Position numbers and translations under genes: made by a program. Below, piece after piece: positions 60,122 to 64,000 of a stretch of 64,000 nt of DNA. A model generated the notes under the pieces. That model was not told the origin of the DNA, made no database searches, and saw only the letters and a list, made by a program, of their open reading frames with translations. Within the stretch, counting starts at the first letter, position 1, and each line of letters begins with the position of its first letter. The stretch covers positions 296,367-360,366 of the forward strand of contig JANQLY010000002.1 in assembly GCA_028280345.1 (NCBI GenBank), written 5' to 3'. The DNA is from Pseudomonadales bacterium. Its GTDB lineage: Bacteria; Pseudomonadota; Gammaproteobacteria; Pseudomonadales; UBA7239.

Positions 60122-63100
60122 ATGGTTACTCAATATATTTGTCTTGTTACTCGCCTGTGCCTTATCGTAGTTTGTTTTACCCTGTTGCCTGTTTTTTCTG
60201 CGCTAGCGCAGGATAGTGATAGCGATACCTTGCCGGATAGCTGGGAGCTGTCCAATGCCCGCGATCCAAATGTACCGGACTATCTGATTAACGCCGGCTG
60301 GCATACCTCTTGTGGCCTGGATGAAAGCAGTGTGTCCTGCTGGGGTACAACCAGTTCCGGACAAAATTCCAGTATCCCTTCGTTTACGGATTTGCAGCAG
60401 CTTGCCGTCGGTAGTGCCCATGTCTGTGGTCTCGATGCCAATGGTGTGCAATGTTGGGGTGATAATAGTCTTGGGCAAACTTCTGTGCCGGTGATGACCG
60501 GTGTTTCTCAAATCGCTTCATTTAATAATCATACCTGCGCGGTTCATAGTGGTGGTGTTAGCTGTTGGGGCGATAACGGCAGCGGACAAACTACGGTTCC
60601 TGCATTAACCAATCCGGCCCGTATCGGTGTGGGCCGCAGTCATTCCTGTGCACTCGATGATAACGGTGTGACCTGTTGGGGTTTGAATGCGAATGGCCAA
60701 ACTACCGTGCCTGTATTAACCAATCCAACTGATGTCACGGGTGGTGATCGCAACACCTGTGCGATTCATAACGGTGGCGAAGTGGCGTGCTGGGGTCTGG
60801 CGGGTGCCGGGCAATCCTCACCGCCAGCCATGACCGATGCGATAGCGATCAGTGCCGGACAAAATACCGCCTGTGCGTTGCGTGATAACGGGTCCAGTAC
60901 CTATATCACCTGCTGGGGCTCCAATGGGGCAGGCCAGGGGTCACCGCCGGCACTGGATAACCCGGTACAGATTACGTCCGGGTATCAGCACAACTGTGCG
61001 CTCGATAATGAAGGGATTAAATGCTGGGGGCGTAATACGGAAGGACAAACCAACACAGCTTCGTTAGCCTTTGATAGTGATGGCGATACGGTCGATAACT
61101 CAACTGATAACTGTTATATCGACGCTAACCTTTCCCAGATCGATACCGATAGCGATGGGCATGGTGATGTCTGTGACGACAATGATGATAACGATGGCTA
61201 TCTGGATATTGTAGATTCCAATCCGTTGGATGATACCTTGCCGGATCTTGTTCATTTTACCGCTTATGGTGATAGTGCCAGTGATTATCTTGGGCAGTCT
61301 GTTGCAGGAGCGGGTGATGTAAATCTTGATGGCTATGCGGATGTGATTGTTGGTTCTTATGGTGATAATTCCGCAACTGGTAAAGCACAAGTGCTATCGG
61401 GTATTGATGGCAGTGTGTTGTATACGTTTACAGGGGAGCAAAGTAGTGCCCGGTTTGGTTATGCCGTATCGGGAGCTGGAGACGTTAATAATGATGGCTA
61501 TGCAGATGTCATTGTTGGTGCTTATCAACAGGATTACTTTGGGGTTTATGATGATTCCGGGCGCGTTTATGTTTATTCCGGAGCTGATGGCTCTCTGCTG
61601 TACAGTTTTGATGGGGATAATACAGATGATTATCTTGGTTATGCAGTTGCCGGTGCAGGTGATGTTAATGGTGATGGCTATGATGATGTGATTGCCGGCG
61701 CTTACGGTGATGACAATAATGGCTCAACCTCCGGTAGTGCGCGTGTTTACTCGGGTGCAAATGGCTCTGTGTTGTATACCTTTAATGGAGATAATTTCAG
61801 CGATCGCTTTGGCTTGTCAGTGAGTGGTGCCGGGGATGTCAATAATGATGGTTATAGTGATGTTGTTGTTGGTATCCGTGAGGCCTTATATAACTCCGAG
61901 CGTCCAGGTGGGGCGCGCGTCTTCTCCGGAGTTGATGGTGCGATACTGCATACTTTCTATGGAATTAAGGATGGTGATGATTTTGGTGTGTCGGTTTCTA
62001 CGGCAGGGGATGTGAATCAGGATGGTTATGCCGATGTGATTGTTGGTGCTGAAGCAGATGATAGTGTTGCAAGCTCTGCAGGCAGAGCAGTGGTTTATTC
62101 CGGTTCGGATGGTTCTGTGATCTATGAATTTCTGGGAGGAGATTCCAATGATAATTTTGGTTCCAGCGTTGCCGGGGGTGAAGATATTAATTTTGATGGT
62201 TACCCGGACCTGATAGTCGGGTCGCGATACGACGAGTACACGTTTAGCTATGCAGGCAGCATGTCAATATTTTCCGGTGCCGATGGCTCGCGACTCTATA
62301 TTATGGGTGGTGATGATGCTAGTGAGGAACTGGGTACCTCGGTTGCTATTGTAGGTGATATGACACCCAATGGTTTCGGTGTGGTTGCCGGTTCAAGACT
62401 TGATGCAACAAATGGCTCGGCCGCAGGTTCTGCAGTTGTGTATGAGCTGAAAGTCGATGCAGATATGGATGGCATGCATGACGGGTGGGAAACATCCAAT
62501 GGGCTCGATAATACCTCTGCGGCAGATGCAGCCCTGAATAATGATGCCGACAGTTTGAATAACCTCGCTGAATTTGAATTGCGCACGAATCCGGGTAATG
62601 CAGATACCGATAGTGACGGTGTGAACGATGATCTGGATCCGTTTCCGGTTGACCCGCTTGAATCTGCCGATACTGACGGTGATGGTGTTGGTGATAATGC
62701 CGACAGCGATGACGATGGTGATGGTATGCCGGATACTTGGGAGGACACCTATGGCCTGGATTCAAAAAATGCCGCAGATGCTGCCACCAGTGCTGATGCA
62801 GACAGCTTGAGTAATCTCGAAGAGTTCAATGCAGGTACTGATCCGACCGATGTGGATACAGATAGTGACACAGTTAATGATGATGTGGATGCGTTCCCGC
62901 TGGATCAAAACGAGTCTGTTGATACCGACGGAGATGGTACCGGTAATAATGCTGATACAGATGATGATAATGACGGTATGCCCGACAGCTGGGAAAACCA
63001 GTACGGTTTTAATCCGCTAGTAGATGACTCAGCCGGTGATCCGGATAGTGATGGCGTGTCGAACCTGGATGAATACCTTGCGGGCACCAATCCTCTGGTG

Positions 63101-64000
63101 TCGAATACCGGTGCCCAGGGTGTGAGTGATTTTAACGCAGATGGTGATGATGATCTGGTATTCCAGGTGCCACTTGGAGATGTCACTCTATGGCAAATGG
63201 AGAATGGTCTGAAGTCATCATCTGTTTGGTTAGGTGATTCCGATTACGATATGTTTGCGATTGCTGATACGGATGGCGATGCAGATCACGATCTGGTGTT
63301 TGTTAATAGTTCAGAAACAGTCTATCTCTGGGAAATGCAGGATGGTACGCGAGAGTCGCTTACAGTGATTGCGAGTCTGCCTTATTTTGATGTGGGAGCA
63401 TCGGGCAATCTCGACGGGGATCAGGATGACGATCTTGTTGTTGAGTACCAGGATGGCAATTTTCTGACCATGATAATGGAAAACAATGTTCGTCAAACCT
63501 CTATCTGGCTTGGTGCATGGAGCGGCCAGGAGCTTGCGGTGATGGCTGACGTGGATGGCGATGGTGATGACGATATTGTGACTCAGGATACTTCCGGTAA
63601 TGTGAATGTGATTGAAATAGAAAACGGTAACAAGGTGACTGCGCGCTGGATTGGTGTGTGGGCAGGTCGTACCGTAGTGGGTGCCGGTGATGCAGATAAC
63701 GATGGTGATGACGATATCTTTATGGAAAATGCCGGGGATGTCATGGTTATAGAAATGGAAAACGGCGTTAAAGTTACTGGTCGCTGGCTCGGTATCTGGA
63801 GTGGTACCGAAGTACTCGCAGTCGGTGATATTGATAACGATGGCGATGCCGATTTGATTCAGCAAAACAGCAGTACCGGCTCTGTACAGGTGGTGGAAAT
63901 TGAAAACGGTGCCAAGGTCACAGGTCGTTGGCTCGGTACTTTTGCCTATACCGTGAAAGGTGTGATTGATGCGGATGCCGACGGCGATGTGGATGTGGTG
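60122..64000 (+). CDS. Secreted RCC1-like/FG-GAP propeller protein, paralogue 3 (3' truncated by window)
   Basis: 1293 codons are visible in one open frame from ATG 60122 to the window edge. Signal peptide MVTQYICLVTRLCLIVVCFTLL...SALA-QDSDSD. Order: a DSDTLPDSWEL linker; an RCC1-like propeller of seven CWG blades (about nt 60284-61070), blade-by-blade similar to propeller A of the giant protein; a TSP3 linker with DNCYIDANLSQIDTDSDGHGD; an FG-GAP propeller of seven blades (about 61250-62460), blade 7 degenerate; three DxDxDG linkers with WE(D/N)xYG; then the C-terminal WLG-type propeller cut in its seventh blade. The end of the gene is outside the window, so a sorting signal there cannot be excluded. 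Confidence 0.88.
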   Translation, partial: MVTQYICLVTRLCLIVVCFTLLPVFSALAQDSDSDTLPDSWELSNARDPNVPDYLINAGWHTSCGLDESSVSCWGTTSSGQNSSIPSFTDLQQLAVGSAHVCGLDANGVQCWGDNSLGQTSVPVMTGVSQIASFNNHTCAVHSGGVSCWGDNGSGQTTVPALTNPARIGVGRSHSCALDDNGVTCWGLNANGQTTVPVLTNPTDVTGGDRNTCAIHNGGEVACWGLAGAGQSSPPAMTDAIAISAGQNTACALRDNGSSTYITCWGSNGAGQGSPPALDNPVQITSGYQHNCALDNEGIKCWGRNTEGQTNTASLAFDSDGDTVDNSTDNCYIDANLSQIDTDSDGHGDVCDDNDDNDGYLDIVDSNPLDDTLPDLVHFTAYGDSASDYLGQSVAGAGDVNLDGYADVIVGSYGDNSATGKAQVLSGIDGSVLYTFTGEQSSARFGYAVSGAGDVNNDGYADVIVGAYQQDYFGVYDDSGRVYVYSGADGSLLYSFDGDNTDDYLGYAVAGAGDVNGDGYDDVIAGAYGDDNNGSTSGSARVYSGANGSVLYTFNGDNFSDRFGLSVSGAGDVNNDGYSDVVVGIREALYNSERPGGARVFSGVDGAILHTFYGIKDGDDFGVSVSTAGDVNQDGYADVIVGAEADDSVASSAGRAVVYSGSDGSVIYEFLGGDSNDNFGSSVAGGEDINFDGYPDLIVGSRYDEYTFSYAGSMSIFSGADGSRLYIMGGDDASEELGTSVAIVGDMTPNGFGVVAGSRLDATNGSAAGSAVVYELKVDADMDGMHDGWETSNGLDNTSAADAALNNDADSLNNLAEFELRTNPGNADTDSDGVNDDLDPFPVDPLESADTDGDGVGDNADSDDDGDGMPDTWEDTYGLDSKNAADAATSADADSLSNLEEFNAGTDPTDVDTDSDTVNDDVDAFPLDQNESVDTDGDGTGNNADTDDDNDGMPDSWENQYGFNPLVDDSAGDPDSDGVSNLDEYLAGTNPLVSNTGAQGVSDFNADGDDDLVFQVPLGDVTLWQMENGLKSSSVWLGDSDYDMFAIADTDGDADHDLVFVNSSETVYLWEMQDGTRESLTVIASLPYFDVGASGNLDGDQDDDLVVEYQDGNFLTMIMENNVRQTSIWLGAWSGQELAVMADVDGDGDDDIVTQDTSGNVNVIEIENGNKVTARWIGVWAGRTVVGAGDADNDGDDDIFMENAGDVMVIEMENGVKVTGRWLGIWSGTEVLAVGDIDNDGDADLIQQNSSTGSVQVVEIENGAKVTGRWLGTFAYTVKGVIDADADGDVDVV

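Noticed and set aside
44942..64000. CRISPR array or tandem DNA satellite
   Set aside because: The repeats are in frame, diverged at synonymous sites and encode folded blades; there are no short identical repeats with unique spacers.

Overview
The window reads as an ordinary, gene-dense chromosome segment of a marine-type gammaproteobacterium, with roughly balanced base composition. GreB, a DegS/AlgW-type periplasmic protease, a RegB/RegA redox two-component pair, DUF1631, an Smr-domain protein, and a short 4.5S-type SRP RNA point to Gammaproteobacteria. The DUF1302 porin-like protein, coniferyl aldehyde dehydrogenase and P450 suggest a Cellvibrionales/Spongiibacteraceae-like heterotroph; this genus-level guess is inference only.

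Layout. 1-4.8 kb: the tail of a DUF1631 gene, a lipoprotein, RegA/RegB, and a Met/His-rich outer-membrane protein. 4.85-12.7 kb: a TetR-controlled divergent locus. One side is an SRPBCC protein; the other is NTF2-like protein, CYP51-type P450, [3Fe-4S] ferredoxin, 3beta-HSD-like SDR and a homologue of the plant sterol enzyme cycloeucalenol cycloisomerase, followed by a hybrid histidine kinase and a convergent LuxR-type regulator. In plants the SDR, cyclopropane-opening and CYP51 steps are close together in one pathway, so this looks like a bacterial sterol-modifying operon. 13.2-16.8 kb: DUF1302 outer-membrane protein and aldehyde dehydrogenase. 16.9-17.05 kb: SRP RNA gene (minus strand) with a clear promoter. 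17.2-25.1 kb: a Yej/Opp-like ABC importer, then a luciferase-like oxidoreductase and an SDR. 25.3-29.5 kb: a WbpV/WbpL/WbpM-like O-antigen cassette. 29.5-35.9 kb: a six-gene minus-strand operon (lemA, M48 protease, FkbM methyltransferase, SUI1/YciH, S9 peptidase, greB). 36-44.4 kb: sulfotransferase and 2OG oxygenase (divergent), degS, ATP sulfurylase, a MITE-like element, a PhyH dioxygenase, DnaJ-domain, redoxin and Smr genes. 44.47 kb: tRNA-Val(GAC), whose 3' end plus terminator is duplicated 160 bp downstream.

44.9-64 kb: three tandem, paralogous, secreted giant proteins fill the right third. The first (3591 aa) is, by blade counting, a string of eight predicted seven-bladed beta-propellers: four RCC1-like (37-residue blades, each with a Cys pair), three integrin/FG-GAP-like, and one C-terminal propeller with a WLG-type repeat. 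They are joined by acidic thrombospondin-3-like calcium linkers. The second has three propellers (FG-GAP, FG-GAP, C-terminal) and the third, cut by the window end, also has three (RCC1-like, FG-GAP, C-terminal). The shared C-terminal propeller marks them as one family. No known sorting signal is visible at the two C-termini that can be seen.

The two most interesting systems are the sterol-like operon at 6.1-10.1 kb and the tandem poly-propeller family at 44.9-64 kb.
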